From the NCBI GenBank assembly GCA_018402565.1, contig JAGYIQ010000005.1:434001-498000 (forward strand): a stretch of 64,000 nt of DNA, in the 5' to 3' direction. The position numbers and the translations under genes are program-made. Below, in pieces: positions 34,900 through 44,646 of this stretch. The number at the start of each line of letters is the position of its first letter. Position 1 is the stretch's first letter. The notes under the pieces are model-generated. The model did not search any database and was not told where the DNA came from. It saw nothing but the letters and a program-made list of their open reading frames with translations. This stretch comes from Pirellulaceae bacterium. Lineage in GTDB: Bacteria; Planctomycetota; Planctomycetia; Pirellulales; Pirellulaceae.

Positions 34900-35718
34900 A
34901 TGATAGAACCCAGCCTGACGATCAGTTTATTGCCGCCCAACCCCAAGGCCCCGTTTATTCTGGGACCTTCGTTGGCGGAATCAATCACCACCGCCGCGGA
35001 GCTGGGCTACCCCGCGATCGAGCTGTTCCCACCGAACTTGGCGGCCGTCGATTTTGTGGAACTGGACCGGCTCTTACGCCGGCACCAACTGCGGCTTTCG
35101 ACCATCGGCACCGGCGGGGGCTGGGTCACGCGGCAATTGACCTTGATCGATCCGGACCCCCAAATCCGGCGGCAGGCGCGGGACTACATCGCGGAAGTGA
35201 TTGAGCGGGCTGCCGCGCGGGGCGCGACGGCGATTATTGGCTCCATGCAGGGCCGTGTCGGCACGCGTGACCGGGCCGAGTGCCTGTCGCTGCTGGGCGA
35301 GCAATTGACCGATTTGGCTCAGGTGGCGGCGACGTGTGGCAAGTCGCTCTTCTACGAGCCCTTGAATCGCTACGAGACGGACTTGTTTAACGACCTGGAT
35401 TCGACCACCGCCTTTCTGGCGAATGGCTTGCCCAGCAATTTGCAGATTTTGGCCGATTTTTTTCATATGAACATCGAAGAGGCGGATCCGGCAGCCGCGC
35501 TCCGCCGCTGTGGACAGCGGGTGGGCCACGTGCATTTTGTGGACTCGAATCGCCAAGTGCCGGGCTACGGGCACACCGACTTTGCACCCTTGGCAGCGGC
35601 CTTGACCCAGATAGACTACGCGGGCTACTTGGCGATCGAGGCCTTTCCGCTGCCGGACCCCCTGACAGCGGCCCGCCAGGCCCTGTCGGCCTTTCATACC
35701 CTCTTTCCCCAAAAGTGA
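34900..35718 (+). CDS. sugar phosphate isomerase/epimerase-like TIM barrel protein
   Basis: A 272-residue protein of the AP endonuclease 2-like TIM-barrel family. Likely metal ligands are in FYEPLNRYE (Glu), LADFFHMNIEE (Asp, His), HVHFVDSNR and LAIEAFP (Glu). The family contains isomerases, epimerases and 3-dehydroshikimate dehydratases of sugars and inositols; the substrate here cannot be named. GAAGGAAG lies a few bases before ATG 34900. The dehydratase gene follows after 9 bp, so the two are likely one operon, starting about 80 bp from the array 2 junction. Confidence 0.82.
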   Translation: MIEPSLTISLLPPNPKAPFILGPSLAESITTAAELGYPAIELFPPNLAAVDFVELDRLLRRHQLRLSTIGTGGGWVTRQLTLIDPDPQIRRQARDYIAEVIERAAARGATAIIGSMQGRVGTRDRAECLSLLGEQLTDLAQVAATCGKSLFYEPLNRYETDLFNDLDSTTAFLANGLPSNLQILADFFHMNIEEADPAAALRRCGQRVGHVHFVDSNRQVPGYGHTDFAPLAAALTQIDYAGYLAIEAFPLPDPLTAARQALSAFHTLFPQK

Positions 35719-35727
35719 TGGACGTCG

Positions 35728-36783
35728 ATGGCCTGGTTGCCCCTGGAACCGAGCGATTCTCCCCCGGCCGCGGAATTCTCACGCGAGGCCATTCTGGCGG
35801 CCGGCCAGCGTTTCGCGGGGCGAATTCATCGCACGCCCGTCTTACAAAGCCGCTGGCTCAATCAGCAATTGGGGTGCGAGGTCTGGTTCAAGTGCGAACA
35901 CTTCCAACGTGGGGGGGCCTTCAAGATTCGCGGGGCGACGAATGCCCTGCTGCAATTGACTCCCGCACAAGCGGCCCGCGGTGTGGTGACCCACAGTTCC
36001 GGCAACCATGCCCAAGCCTTGGCCTTGGCCGCGCAGATGGGCGGCATCGAATGTACGGTGGTCATGCCGGAGAATTCGCCGGCCGTGAAGATGCAGGCCA
36101 CGCGCGACCGGGGCGCCCGCGTCGTGCTGTGTCCGCCCACGCAAGCGGATCGGATCGCCACCACCCAGGCGATCATGCAGGAGACCGGGGCCACGTTGAT
36201 CCATCCGTTTGATGACCCGCGGATCATCCTGGGCCAGGCCACGGCGGCGTGGGAGCTATTGGAAGAGGTGCCCGACTTGGACGCGATTTGGGCTCCGGTC
36301 GGCGGCGGTGGGTTGCTGGCGGGGACCTGCCTGAGCGCGGCCTGGTTTGATCCGGCCCGCCGCATCCCGGTCTATGGAGCGGAACCGGCCGGAGCCGACG
36401 ACAGCTACCGCAGTCTGCAAAGCGGCCAGTTGGTGACGCAGCAACAGCCGCAAACCATCGCCGACGGACTGTTGACCACGCTGGGGCAGTGGACTTGGCC
36501 AATCTTGCGGCAGCAGCTCCAGGGGTTGGTCACGGTCAGTGACGACGAGATCCAAGCAGCCATGCAAATCTTCTGGGAGCGATTGAAGTGGGTGGTGGAA
36601 CCCAGCGGCGCGGTGTCGCTGGCTGCGCTCCGGCAGTGGCTGGCAGACGTCGACCCAGCGACCGACTCAGCGACCGAGCCGACGGCGGGCGCGAACCGCC
36701 CGCGGAAGATCGGCGTGATCATCTCGGGGGGCAACCGCGACTTCAGCCCCGTGCCGGTCCCGAATCCAGTCCCGGGCCGCTGA
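35728..36783 (+). CDS. PLP-dependent threonine/serine dehydratase or serine racemase-like
   Basis: A 351-residue fold-type II PLP enzyme. Lys66 in GGAFKIRGA is the expected Schiff-base Lys. SSGNHAQALALAA binds the substrate carboxylate, PVGGGGLLAG is the phosphate loop and the end has VISGGNRDFS. There is no C-terminal ACT regulatory domain, so it is not a classical biosynthetic IlvA. It could deaminate threonine and serine or racemise serine. It is 9 bp downstream of the TIM-barrel gene and convergent with murB (15 bp gap). A short ATDSATEPTAG linker interrupts the C-terminal part. Confidence 0.85.
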   Translation: MAWLPLEPSDSPPAAEFSREAILAAGQRFAGRIHRTPVLQSRWLNQQLGCEVWFKCEHFQRGGAFKIRGATNALLQLTPAQAARGVVTHSSGNHAQALALAAQMGGIECTVVMPENSPAVKMQATRDRGARVVLCPPTQADRIATTQAIMQETGATLIHPFDDPRIILGQATAAWELLEEVPDLDAIWAPVGGGGLLAGTCLSAAWFDPARRIPVYGAEPAGADDSYRSLQSGQLVTQQQPQTIADGLLTTLGQWTWPILRQQLQGLVTVSDDEIQAAMQIFWERLKWVVEPSGAVSLAALRQWLADVDPATDSATEPTAGANRPRKIGVIISGGNRDFSPVPVPNPVPGR

Positions 36784-36797
36784 CCGAGGGCCGGGCG

Positions 36798-37739
36798 TTA
36801 CCACACATCGACGGACAGTTCGAGTTCGATGCCGGAGCGGTCCAGGACCTGTTGTTTGACCATTTGGACCAGTTGCAGGAAGTGGTCGCTGGTGGCGCCG
36901 GGTCGGGCGACGAAGAAGTTGGGATCGCGATCGGAGACCTCGATGCCGCCCGATTTGAGGCCTTGGATGCCGGCTTTGGTGAGGACTTGAGTGGCGGTAG
37001 CGCCGCCTTGGTCCTTGAACACGTAGGCACAGGGTTCATCCAGCAGCGGTTGCTTGGACTTGCGGACGATCCACAGCTTTTGCATGCGGCGGACGACCGC
37101 TTCGCTGGAGTCCCGTTCGAACTCGAACACGGCCGACACGATCGCCAGTTCGTTGAGGCTGCTTTGGCGGTAGCTGAAGTTCATTTGATCGCGGCTGCGT
37201 GTCAGGATTTCACCGGCCGCGGTGAGGACCGTGGCCTGTTGGACCCAGGCGCCGATGTTGCCGCCGACGGTCGACGTGTTGACATGCAGAGCGCCGCCGA
37301 CGGTACCGGGGATGCCCACCAATTGCTCGGGGCCCTTGAAGCCCTCGCGGGCGGCCACGGAGACAAAATGCGCCAGCTTCACGCCGCCGCCGGCCGTCAG
37401 ACGCTGGCCGTCGACGGAGGTGCCGGTGAACTCCGGCGCCGAGAGCTGGATGACCAAGCCGGGGAAGCCGGCCGAGGGGATCAGGACGTTGGCCCCATCG
37501 CCTAGGACTTTGACCGGCAGACCCGCCTGCCGCGCTCGCCCGACTACGGCGATCAGCTCCGCGGAACAGGTGGGAACCGCCAGAAACGCGGTGGGTCCAC
37601 CCAATCGCAGGGAGTTGAACGGCCCCAGCGGGACGTCGGTCTGCACAATATGGTCTAGTCCGTCGAACGGGCTCATGGTCGGTCCAGGGGATTCAGGAAG
37701 TTTTGCGGTCGCCGAGTTTCGGCCAACATTGATGTTCAT
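36798..37739 (-). CDS. murB: MurB-like UDP-N-acetylenolpyruvoylglucosamine reductase, unusual catalytic positions
   Basis: A 313-residue protein. The FAD-binding part has FNSLRLGGPTAFLAVP, VLGDGANVLIPSAGFPG and GIPGTVGGALHVNTSTVGGN. FSYRQSS keeps the conserved Arg (191). By eye-alignment the proton-donor Ser of the usual GSVFKNP is Tyr239 (AYVFKDQ), and the C-terminal Glu of LEPEV is replaced (LELSV). MurB reduces the enolpyruvyl group to make UDP-MurNAc for peptidoglycan. The start is uncertain: ATG 37739 or ATG 37676; neither has a strong ribosome site, and the open frame to 37979 runs through a dispersed repeat. Confidence 0.8.
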   Translation of the reverse strand: MNINVGRNSATAKLPESPGPTMSPFDGLDHIVQTDVPLGPFNSLRLGGPTAFLAVPTCSAELIAVVGRARQAGLPVKVLGDGANVLIPSAGFPGLVIQLSAPEFTGTSVDGQRLTAGGGVKLAHFVSVAAREGFKGPEQLVGIPGTVGGALHVNTSTVGGNIGAWVQQATVLTAAGEILTRSRDQMNFSYRQSSLNELAIVSAVFEFERDSSEAVVRRMQKLWIVRKSKQPLLDEPCAYVFKDQGGATATQVLTKAGIQGLKSGGIEVSDRDPNFFVARPGATSDHFLQLVQMVKQQVLDRSGIELELSVDVW

Positions 37740-37849
37740 CTTAACCGGTTGGGTCGGGGTGGCAAAGGCAGCAGGCCGCGGGGGGGTTGGGCTGCCGACC
37801 GGTCGGTTAGTGGTTGACTTTTCCCCGTCGGGGAAACACCATAGGGTTG

Positions 37850-38097
37850 TTGATTTCCCCCGAACATCAAGCAAATCCGTTGTCTGAGTCAAGGAGATCC
37901 CGTGAAAACACGGCGTTTCCTTGTCAATCGAAACGGTTGAGGGCTTGTTGATTTTTCCGTAGCGGAATGCGTCAAGCATTTCGATTGACGGGAAAACGCC
38001 GTATTTTCGCCGGATTTCATCGAATCGGGCGACAATTTCGCGTGAGAGTCTGGAAAAATCAACAAGCCCTTAACGCGTTCCGCTAGGGAAAAATCAA
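37850..38097. repeat. dispersed palindromic repeat, about two copies
   Basis: Starts near GGTTGTTGATTTCCCCC and includes a second complete unit from about 37931 (GGGCTTGTTGATTTTTCC) to 38070 (GGAAAAATCAACAAGCCC), with the terminal inverted repeats intact. A partial right end follows (GGAAAAATCAACCAGCC). It lies upstream of murB, which it may affect. Confidence 0.88.
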
Positions 38098-38335
38098 CCA
38101 GCCAAATCGGGAATCAGGGTGGGAAAGAATTCCCTTGTCCTGGCAACCGTTGGGCAGAACCGAGCCTGGCCCCAGGTCACGTGGCGAGTCGCTGGTCGGG
38201 TCCCTGGGGGACCGGTGTTTGGGTTGCCTCGAGCGGCCGTTTGCGGGGCAGGTACCGACTGGACGCTCGATCCTCCCGCCTTCCCTCCCGCCTTCCCTCC
38301 CGCCTTCCTTCCTCACAGACAGACGACTGCCATCA

Positions 38336-39787
38336 ATGCCCTCTCCGCTACTGCATTGTTTTACGATTCTGATCTGCCTGTCGTCCTGTTGTGGGCTCCC
38401 TGACGTCCTGTTGGCCCAGGGGCCGACGGACCCGGCCCCGGTGCGAGCGACGGTGATTCGCCGGCAAGTGGTATCGGCGGAGCGGTCGTTTGTGGGGACG
38501 GCGACGCCGATCCGCCAGGCCATGATCGGCAGCGCGGTCGAGGGGCGTGTGAGCGAAGTCTTTGTGGAGGAGGGCGATGTGATTCGCCCGGAGGTGGAGA
38601 CCAGCGAGGGCTTGGCCAGTTTTGAGGAGGCGGGGGTGCCGCTGATTCAGTTACGGACGGCCACGATCGACATTGAATTGGAGGCGGCGCGGTCCGAGTT
38701 GGCCTTGCGTATGGCATTGCAGCAGGAGTTGCAAGTCTCGCTGCCGGCCGACTTGGAGTTGGCTCGGGCGACTTTGGCGGCGGCCGAGGCTCGATTGCAG
38801 TTTGCCAACGCCGAGTGGGAGCGGGGTCAGAGCTTGGCCACCAATTCGCGGGGCTTGTCGCAGAGCGAGTTGGATCAGTTGCGGAGCACGCGGGATGCGG
38901 CCGTGCAGGACTCGGCGGCGGCGCGGGCCACGGTCAACAAATTGGAGGCCTCCCAGCAAGCGAGGTTGGCCCAAGTGGCTGCGCAGGTCCACAACCAACG
39001 GGAAGCGATTCGACTGTTGGAGGATCGGCGGAATAAGTACACGGTGCGGGCCCCGTTCGAAGGCGTCGTCGCCCAACGCGTGGCCGAGGTTGGCCAGTGG
39101 ATCACGACGGGTGCGGACGTGGCGCAGGTGGTCCAGATGAACCCAATGGACGTCGTGATCATGGTGCCCCAGGGGATGTTGGGCGAATTCCAGTATTCAT
39201 TGCGGGCGGCTCGGACGGCCGGCTCGATGGCGACCGAAACCGCTTCAGGGCAAGCAATGCCCGAGCCGGCTGCGGAGCGACGTTTGCCGGCGACGATAGC
39301 GATCGATGGACAACCGGAAGCGCTGGTCGGACATGTTCAGGCCCTGGTGCCGTCAGCTGATCTGTTGTCGCGTTCCTTTCCCGTCAAGATCCGTGTGCAG
39401 AATCCCCTGACCGATTTGGGTTATCAGCTGAATCCCGGAATGTTGGTCAAAGTCCAGATCACGGTGGGCCAGGTCTCGCCGCGGTTGATGGTGCATAAAG
39501 ACGCGTTGGTTTTGAACAGCAGTGGCAAGTCCCTGATGGTGATCGATCGCAGCGTCGACCCACCCGTGGCCCGATCGGTCCGGGTGGAATTGGGCACGCC
39601 GGACGGCAGTCTGGTTGAAGTCATTGGCGACATCCGGGACCAGGACTGGGTGGTGATCGAGGGCAACGAGCGGCTGCGGACGGGCAACCCGGTCAAAGTG
39701 ATCAATCAGGACACGCTGTTGCCGCCAGCGACGCCCCCGACCGCCGTGCAGGTGTCGCCCGTCGCGACGTCGGGGGATAGCGAGTAA
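38336..39787 (+). CDS. RND efflux periplasmic adaptor (membrane fusion protein)
   Basis: A 483-residue protein with a signal peptide (about 1-27, …VLLAQ). HlyD-type layout: a first half-lipoyl region (EGRVSEVFVEEGDVIRPE), a long coiled coil (about residues 85-225), the second half-lipoyl region (YTVRAPFEGVVAQRVAEVGQ), a beta barrel (QLNPGMLVKVQITVG) and a C-terminal domain. It links the inner-membrane RND pump to an outer-membrane channel. The RND gene starts 2 bp after the stop. ATG 38336 is preferred as it begins the signal peptide; just upstream lies a TTCCCTCCCGCC triplicate (about 38275-38312). Confidence 0.88.
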   Translation: MPSPLLHCFTILICLSSCCGLPDVLLAQGPTDPAPVRATVIRRQVVSAERSFVGTATPIRQAMIGSAVEGRVSEVFVEEGDVIRPEVETSEGLASFEEAGVPLIQLRTATIDIELEAARSELALRMALQQELQVSLPADLELARATLAAAEARLQFANAEWERGQSLATNSRGLSQSELDQLRSTRDAAVQDSAAARATVNKLEASQQARLAQVAAQVHNQREAIRLLEDRRNKYTVRAPFEGVVAQRVAEVGQWITTGADVAQVVQMNPMDVVIMVPQGMLGEFQYSLRAARTAGSMATETASGQAMPEPAAERRLPATIAIDGQPEALVGHVQALVPSADLLSRSFPVKIRVQNPLTDLGYQLNPGMLVKVQITVGQVSPRLMVHKDALVLNSSGKSLMVIDRSVDPPVARSVRVELGTPDGSLVEVIGDIRDQDWVVIEGNERLRTGNPVKVINQDTLLPPATPPTAVQVSPVATSGDSE

Positions 39788-39789
39788 CC

Positions 39790-42700
39790 ATGCATCCCAT
39801 CGCAGCGGTCATAGAAAATCCGGTCAAGGTCTCGGTGGGCGTGATCTTGGTTGTCTTGTTTGGCATCATCGCGATGTGGATCATGCCGATCCAGTTATCG
39901 CCGGATGTGGAGTTGCCGGTGGTGTCGGTCACGACCCAGTGGCCCGGCGCCAGCCCATTAGAAATCGAAAAAGAGATCGTTCAGGCTCAAGAAGAGCAAC
40001 TGCAAAACGTCGAAGGTGTGGTCAAGATCAGCAGCGAATGCCGCGAGTCGCAAGGGACCATCACCCTGGAGTTTGGTGTCGGCACCAACCTGCAAGAGGC
40101 CGTGCTGAAGGTCAACTCGCAACTCCAGCAGGTCCGCAACTACCCATTGGATGCGGAGCGGCCTGTCATTCGGACCGCGGATAACACGCGGAGCCAGATC
40201 GCGTGGTTCGTGTTGATGGCCCTGCCGCCGGACGATCAATTGTTGCGTGATTACGCGACGGCCAACCCTGCCGCGGCAGCTGATGTCGAGCACGTGTTTC
40301 AGTCGCGGAGCCCTGGGCTGAAGAATTTTCGCATCCGCGAATTTGTCGCCAAGTATCCGGACGCGGAAGCGCTCCTGCCGCCTGACTTGGACATTCCCTC
40401 GTATCGGAAATTTGCCGAAGACTTCATCAAGTCCGAGTTCGAGCGGGTGCCCGGTGTGGCTGGCGTCGATGTGTTTGGCGGGCGCCCGCCTCAGATGCAA
40501 GTGATTGTGAACGCGGAGAAATTGGCGGCGCGTGGCCTGACGATGGCGGATGTCCGCGATGCTCTCAACTCCGACAACAGCGACATCTCGGGCGGCAAAT
40601 TCTATGAGGGCAAACGCGGCTGGACGGTCCGCACGTTGGGCGAGTACCGCAGCGAAGAGCAGATCGGTTCGCAGATCATTCGCAGTGGTGGCACGGGCCC
40701 CGGCGTCTACTTGCGCGATGTGGCGGAGATCCGCTTGGATTACGGTCGCCCGACCGGATTTGTGCGGCGGTTTGGGATTTCGAATCTCTCGATTGGCGCC
40801 CAGCGACAGACGGGCGCCAACGTGATGGACGTCATGCAGCAATTGCAGTCGGCCGCCGAGCGACTGAATGAGACTCGGCTCAAGCGGGAAGGCTTGGTCT
40901 TGAGCCAAGTTTACGATGAGACCGAGTACATCACCTCCTCGATCGGTCTGGTGAACCAGAACATCATGTTGGGCAGTGCCTTGACGATCATCATCATGAT
41001 CCTATTCCTGCATGTCACGACCCGCGCTCTGCTGGTGGTGCCACTCCTGGCGATCAGTTCCGCCTTGGCCGTGTGGCTGTCGCCGTGGTTTTTTGTGTTG
41101 ACTTTGGCCATCATCTTGGTCGCGGGCGTTTGGTTCGCGCGGGGGGCCTTGGTGGTCGCGATCGCGATCCCGACCAGCATTGTCGGTACGTTTTTGATTC
41201 TGAACTTTCTGGGTCGCTCGTTGAATGTCATCAGTCTGGCGGGCTTGGCCTTTGCGGTCGGGATGTTGGTGGACAACGCAGTGGTGGTGTTGGAGAACGT
41301 GTACCGCTACCACCAAAAGGGCGAGCCGGCCTTCCGCGCGGCGAGGTTGGCGGCGATCGAGGTCTGGGGCGCGGTATTGGCTTCGACGCTCACCACCCTG
41401 TTTGTATTTTTGCCGGTTTTGTTTCTGCAAGATGAAATTGGGCAGCTGTTTGCCGACATTGCTCTGGCCATCAGTGCGGCCGTGGGCCTGAGCCTGTTGG
41501 TCAGCGTGTTGGTGATCCCGACCGCGGCGGCTCGTATCTTGGCGGACAAGCCAGCCACGGGTACGGCACGAGTGGATTCCGAACTGGCTGGAGTAGGGGC
41601 CTCTGCAGATCAGGACTGGGCGGGGCGCGTCAATGCGATCGGTTCTCGCTTCACCGATTGGGTGTGCAATATCAATGCCTGGATCCAAGTCACAACGGCT
41701 CGTCGGATCGGCGTGGTCCTGTCTTTGTTGTTCCTGTCGGTCGGGACGGCCTACGTGTTGTTGCCGGAGATGGAGTACCTGCCGGAGGGCAATCGCAACC
41801 TGATCCGCGGTTTCCTCAGTCCACCGCCGGGTTACAACGTGGAAAAAATGGCAGAAATGGGCCAACGCGTGGAGGAGAAGCTGCGGCCTAACTGGGATTT
41901 CAACAATGCCGACTTGGCGGGCAAGCCGCCCGGGTTTGTCGGTATCGACGACTTCTTTTACGTGGCCAACGACAACAGCGTATTCATGGGATTGCGGGCC
42001 CACGACGGCAACATTGCTCATGCCATGATTCCCATGATTCGCGAGCAATTTAAGGAAGAGTTTCCCGGGACGTTTTTTAATGTATCGCAGACCAGCCTGT
42101 TTGGGCGCGGCCTGTCCGGTGGCCGCAGCATCGACATTGAGATCGTCGGCCCCGACCTGGAAAAGCTGGTGATGATCGGCGGCAAGATCTTGGGTCAAGT
42201 GCGACAGCAGTTCCCCGAGACAACTCAAGTACGTCCGCGGCCCAGCTTGGACTTGGCCAATCCAGAACTGCACGTCGTCCGCAAGCCCGAACAGGGCTCG
42301 GAACTGGGGATCAGCAATGTGGAGCTGGGCTTTGTCGTCAGCACCTTGGTGGATGGGGCCTACATCGCAGATTACTTCCATGAAGGCGAGAAGCTGGACA
42401 TGGTGTTGCGGGGCAACGACTCTTACACGGGCTATTCGCAGGACTTGGCCAGCCAATACATCGCCACGCGGAACGCGCGAACGCCGGTGCGTCTGGACGC
42501 GTTGGCTGACGTCAAACTGTCGGCGGGCCCGGATCAGATCTTGCGCCGCGAACGCCAGCGGGCCGTGACGATCGAGGTCACTCCTTCTCCAGAGATTCCG
42601 CTGGAAGCCGCCATTCGACGTTTGCGGGATGACATTATCCTGCCCCTGGAACAGGACGGGACGATTACGACCGAGTATCAGGTCAACTTGAGCGGCACAG

Positions 42701-43344
42701 CCGATAAATTGGTGCAGACTTGGAGCGCCCTGCGGTGGAACTTCCTCCTGGCATTGCTGATTACCTACTTATTGATGGCGGCCTTGTTTGAGTCCTGGCT
42801 CTACCCGCTGGTGATTATCGTCAGCGTGCCGCTGGGGGCGGTTGGGGGTATCATCGGCCTGCGACTGTTGGGCGGGTATCTGTACCTGATCGGCGGTCGG
42901 CCGCAGGCCTTGGATGTGCTGACGATGTTGGGGTTTGTGATCCTGATTGGCACGGTCGTGAACAATGCCATTCTGCTGGTGCACCAATCGTTGAACTTGA
43001 TGCGACTTGAACAGAAGAGTTCGGTCGACGCCATCTTGGAATCGATCCGCACCCGCATTCGGCCCATTTTCATGACGACGCTTACGACGGTCTTCGGCCT
43101 GGCGCCGTTGGTGTTCTTCCCGGGCGCGGGCAGTGAACTGTATCGCGGGATTGGCAGCGTGATTTTTGGCGGCCTGATCGTCTCGACCGTGTTTACCCTG
43201 GTGATGATCCCCTCGTTATTCAGTCTGGTGATTGACCTGAAAACTTGGGTCGCCGATACTCGAGCTTCCCTGGAACGTCAGACCACGGCCACGGGGCTGC
43301 CCGCGGAACTGACCACCGAACTGGCTCGCCAGTCGGCCCTTTAA
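39790..43344 (+). CDS. RND family efflux permease (AcrB-like)
   Basis: A 1184-residue protein of AcrB architecture. It has an N-terminal membrane helix, ELPVVSVTTQWPGASPLEIE, a porter domain, TM helices around residues 390-600, a second periplasmic domain and a final block of helices. The TM4 motif is GMLVDNAVVVLENV, with one Asp where E. coli AcrB has two. Compared with AcrB, there is an extra about 50 residues between QIAWFVLMALP and FIKSEFERVPGV (about residues 150-215). It would export drugs, lipids or similar compounds with proton influx. It is coupled to the adaptor gene 2 bp upstream; no outer-membrane channel gene is nearby. Confidence 0.92.
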   Translation: MHPIAAVIENPVKVSVGVILVVLFGIIAMWIMPIQLSPDVELPVVSVTTQWPGASPLEIEKEIVQAQEEQLQNVEGVVKISSECRESQGTITLEFGVGTNLQEAVLKVNSQLQQVRNYPLDAERPVIRTADNTRSQIAWFVLMALPPDDQLLRDYATANPAAAADVEHVFQSRSPGLKNFRIREFVAKYPDAEALLPPDLDIPSYRKFAEDFIKSEFERVPGVAGVDVFGGRPPQMQVIVNAEKLAARGLTMADVRDALNSDNSDISGGKFYEGKRGWTVRTLGEYRSEEQIGSQIIRSGGTGPGVYLRDVAEIRLDYGRPTGFVRRFGISNLSIGAQRQTGANVMDVMQQLQSAAERLNETRLKREGLVLSQVYDETEYITSSIGLVNQNIMLGSALTIIIMILFLHVTTRALLVVPLLAISSALAVWLSPWFFVLTLAIILVAGVWFARGALVVAIAIPTSIVGTFLILNFLGRSLNVISLAGLAFAVGMLVDNAVVVLENVYRYHQKGEPAFRAARLAAIEVWGAVLASTLTTLFVFLPVLFLQDEIGQLFADIALAISAAVGLSLLVSVLVIPTAAARILADKPATGTARVDSELAGVGASADQDWAGRVNAIGSRFTDWVCNINAWIQVTTARRIGVVLSLLFLSVGTAYVLLPEMEYLPEGNRNLIRGFLSPPPGYNVEKMAEMGQRVEEKLRPNWDFNNADLAGKPPGFVGIDDFFYVANDNSVFMGLRAHDGNIAHAMIPMIREQFKEEFPGTFFNVSQTSLFGRGLSGGRSIDIEIVGPDLEKLVMIGGKILGQVRQQFPETTQVRPRPSLDLANPELHVVRKPEQGSELGISNVELGFVVSTLVDGAYIADYFHEGEKLDMVLRGNDSYTGYSQDLASQYIATRNARTPVRLDALADVKLSAGPDQILRRERQRAVTIEVTPSPEIPLEAAIRRLRDDIILPLEQDGTITTEYQVNLSGTADKLVQTWSALRWNFLLALLITYLLMAALFESWLYPLVIIVSVPLGAVGGIIGLRLLGGYLYLIGGRPQALDVLTMLGFVILIGTVVNNAILLVHQSLNLMRLEQKSSVDAILESIRTRIRPIFMTTLTTVFGLAPLVFFPGAGSELYRGIGSVIFGGLIVSTVFTLVMIPSLFSLVIDLKTWVADTRASLERQTTATGLPAELTTELARQSAL

Positions 43345-43389
43345 CCCTGATTAGCACCTGCCCTTCGGCTAGCGAGGACGACTGCACCC

Positions 43390-44646
43390 ATGACCACGCC
43401 AAGTCCCTCTGACCGCGGCCTCGCTCCCTCCAAAGAACAGGTCCAGGGCACTGCGGCAGGATCGACGGTGGGATCGACGGTGGGACCCCACCCTGAAGAG
43501 ACGTGGGACATTGATTTTGCGGTCCAGTTCCGACATCGACTCCGCTTGACGCACGATGTACTGGGGCGCGAGACCGAGGTCCTGGCCGATTTATTGGAAC
43601 CTTCTGGCGATCAGTTGCCGCGTGTTCAGTTCTGGTTGGACGAAGCAGTCCATCAGGCCAACCCCCATCTGAAACAGCAGTTGAGCGCCTTCGGGCGACG
43701 GTATGCCGATCGTTTACAAGTCGTGGGCAAGCCGCAATTGGTCCCGGGTGGCGAGGCCATCAAGAACGATGTGCACTTGATCGAGCGGATGTTGAAAGTC
43801 TTCAACCACTACGATCTGGATCGACGCAGCTATGTGGTGGTGATCGGTGGTGGCGCGGTGTTGGATGCCGTGGGCTTTGCCGTGGCCATCGCCCATCGTG
43901 GCCTGCGGTTGGTACGTCTACCGACCACGACCCTGGCCCAAGCCGACTCGGGCGTGGGCGTAAAAAATAGCATCAATCTGTTCAGCAAGAAAAACTGGCT
44001 GGGGACCTTTGCGGTACCCTGGGGCGTGATCAACGATCGCCGCTTGATCGAGACCTTGAGCGACCGCGATTTTCGCTGCGGCTTCTCCGAGGCGGTCAAA
44101 GTCTCCCTGCTGAAAGAACCCGCATTTTTCCACACGATTTGCGACACGGCCGCTGAGATCGCCGAGCGGCAAGCGGCGGCTTGGCCCGTGATTGCTCGCT
44201 CGGCTTGGTGGCACCTGCGGCACATCACAGCAGGCGGGGATCCGTTCGAGATGTTGGAGGCGCGGCCGCTGGACTTCGGCCACTGGTCGGCCCACAAGTT
44301 GGAATCGATGACCGATTTCCAGGTCCGTCATGGCGAGGCCGTCGCGATTGGCGTGGCGATCGATACGCTGTATTCCACGCGGGTTCATGGGCTACCGCGG
44401 CGTGCGGCGGAACAAGTGCTGGATTGCCTGGCCTCGCTACAACTGCTGCTGGCCCACCCGGCGCTGGCGCGGACGGAGGAGCTCTTCGGCGGGCTGGAGG
44501 AATTTCGCCAACACCTGGGTGGTCGCTTGACGATCACGATGCTGCAAGACATCGGCCGTCCGATCGATGTGCATACAATCGATCATCAAGCGATGCGGGA
44601 GTCGATCCAAGAGGTGGTGGATCGGGTCAAAGCGTTATCGCGTTGA
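43390..44646 (+). CDS. sugar phosphate cyclase, 3-dehydroquinate synthase-like, closest to EboD
   Basis: A 418-residue protein of the dehydroquinate-synthase fold: NAD-binding [11 protein letters not shown] (150-159), [20 protein letters not shown] and [11 protein letters not shown]. Metal ligands are probably Glu234 (FSEAVK), His298 (FGHW) and His314 (RHGEAVAIG). Canonical AroB reads DSSVGGKTGIN where this protein has [11 protein letters not shown], the pattern I recall from EboD proteins of the eboABCDEF clusters. The product may thus differ from 3-dehydroquinate. An N-terminal [11 protein letters not shown] stretch comes from a 12 bp direct repeat. Its end overlaps purD's end by 20 bp (convergent). 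No other ebo gene is seen in the window. Confidence 0.8.
   Translation: MTTPSPSDRGLAPSKEQVQGTAAGSTVGSTVGPHPEETWDIDFAVQFRHRLRLTHDVLGRETEVLADLLEPSGDQLPRVQFWLDEAVHQANPHLKQQLSAFGRRYADRLQVVGKPQLVPGGEAIKNDVHLIERMLKVFNHYDLDRRSYVVVIGGGAVLDAVGFAVAIAHRGLRLVRLPTTTLAQADSGVGVKNSINLFSKKNWLGTFAVPWGVINDRRLIETLSDRDFRCGFSEAVKVSLLKEPAFFHTICDTAAEIAERQAAAWPVIARSAWWHLRHITAGGDPFEMLEARPLDFGHWSAHKLESMTDFQVRHGEAVAIGVAIDTLYSTRVHGLPRRAAEQVLDCLASLQLLLAHPALARTEELFGGLEEFRQHLGGRLTITMLQDIGRPIDVHTIDHQAMRESIQEVVDRVKALSR

Noticed and set aside
25545..34903. Family of small proteins starting MFPKK or MFQKK in the array units
   Set aside because: The reading frame after the start changes between units (RTRTP-type in some, PDFRVRVR-type in others) because of single-base length differences, and no ribosome site precedes the starts. 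They follow from the repeat, not from selection on protein.
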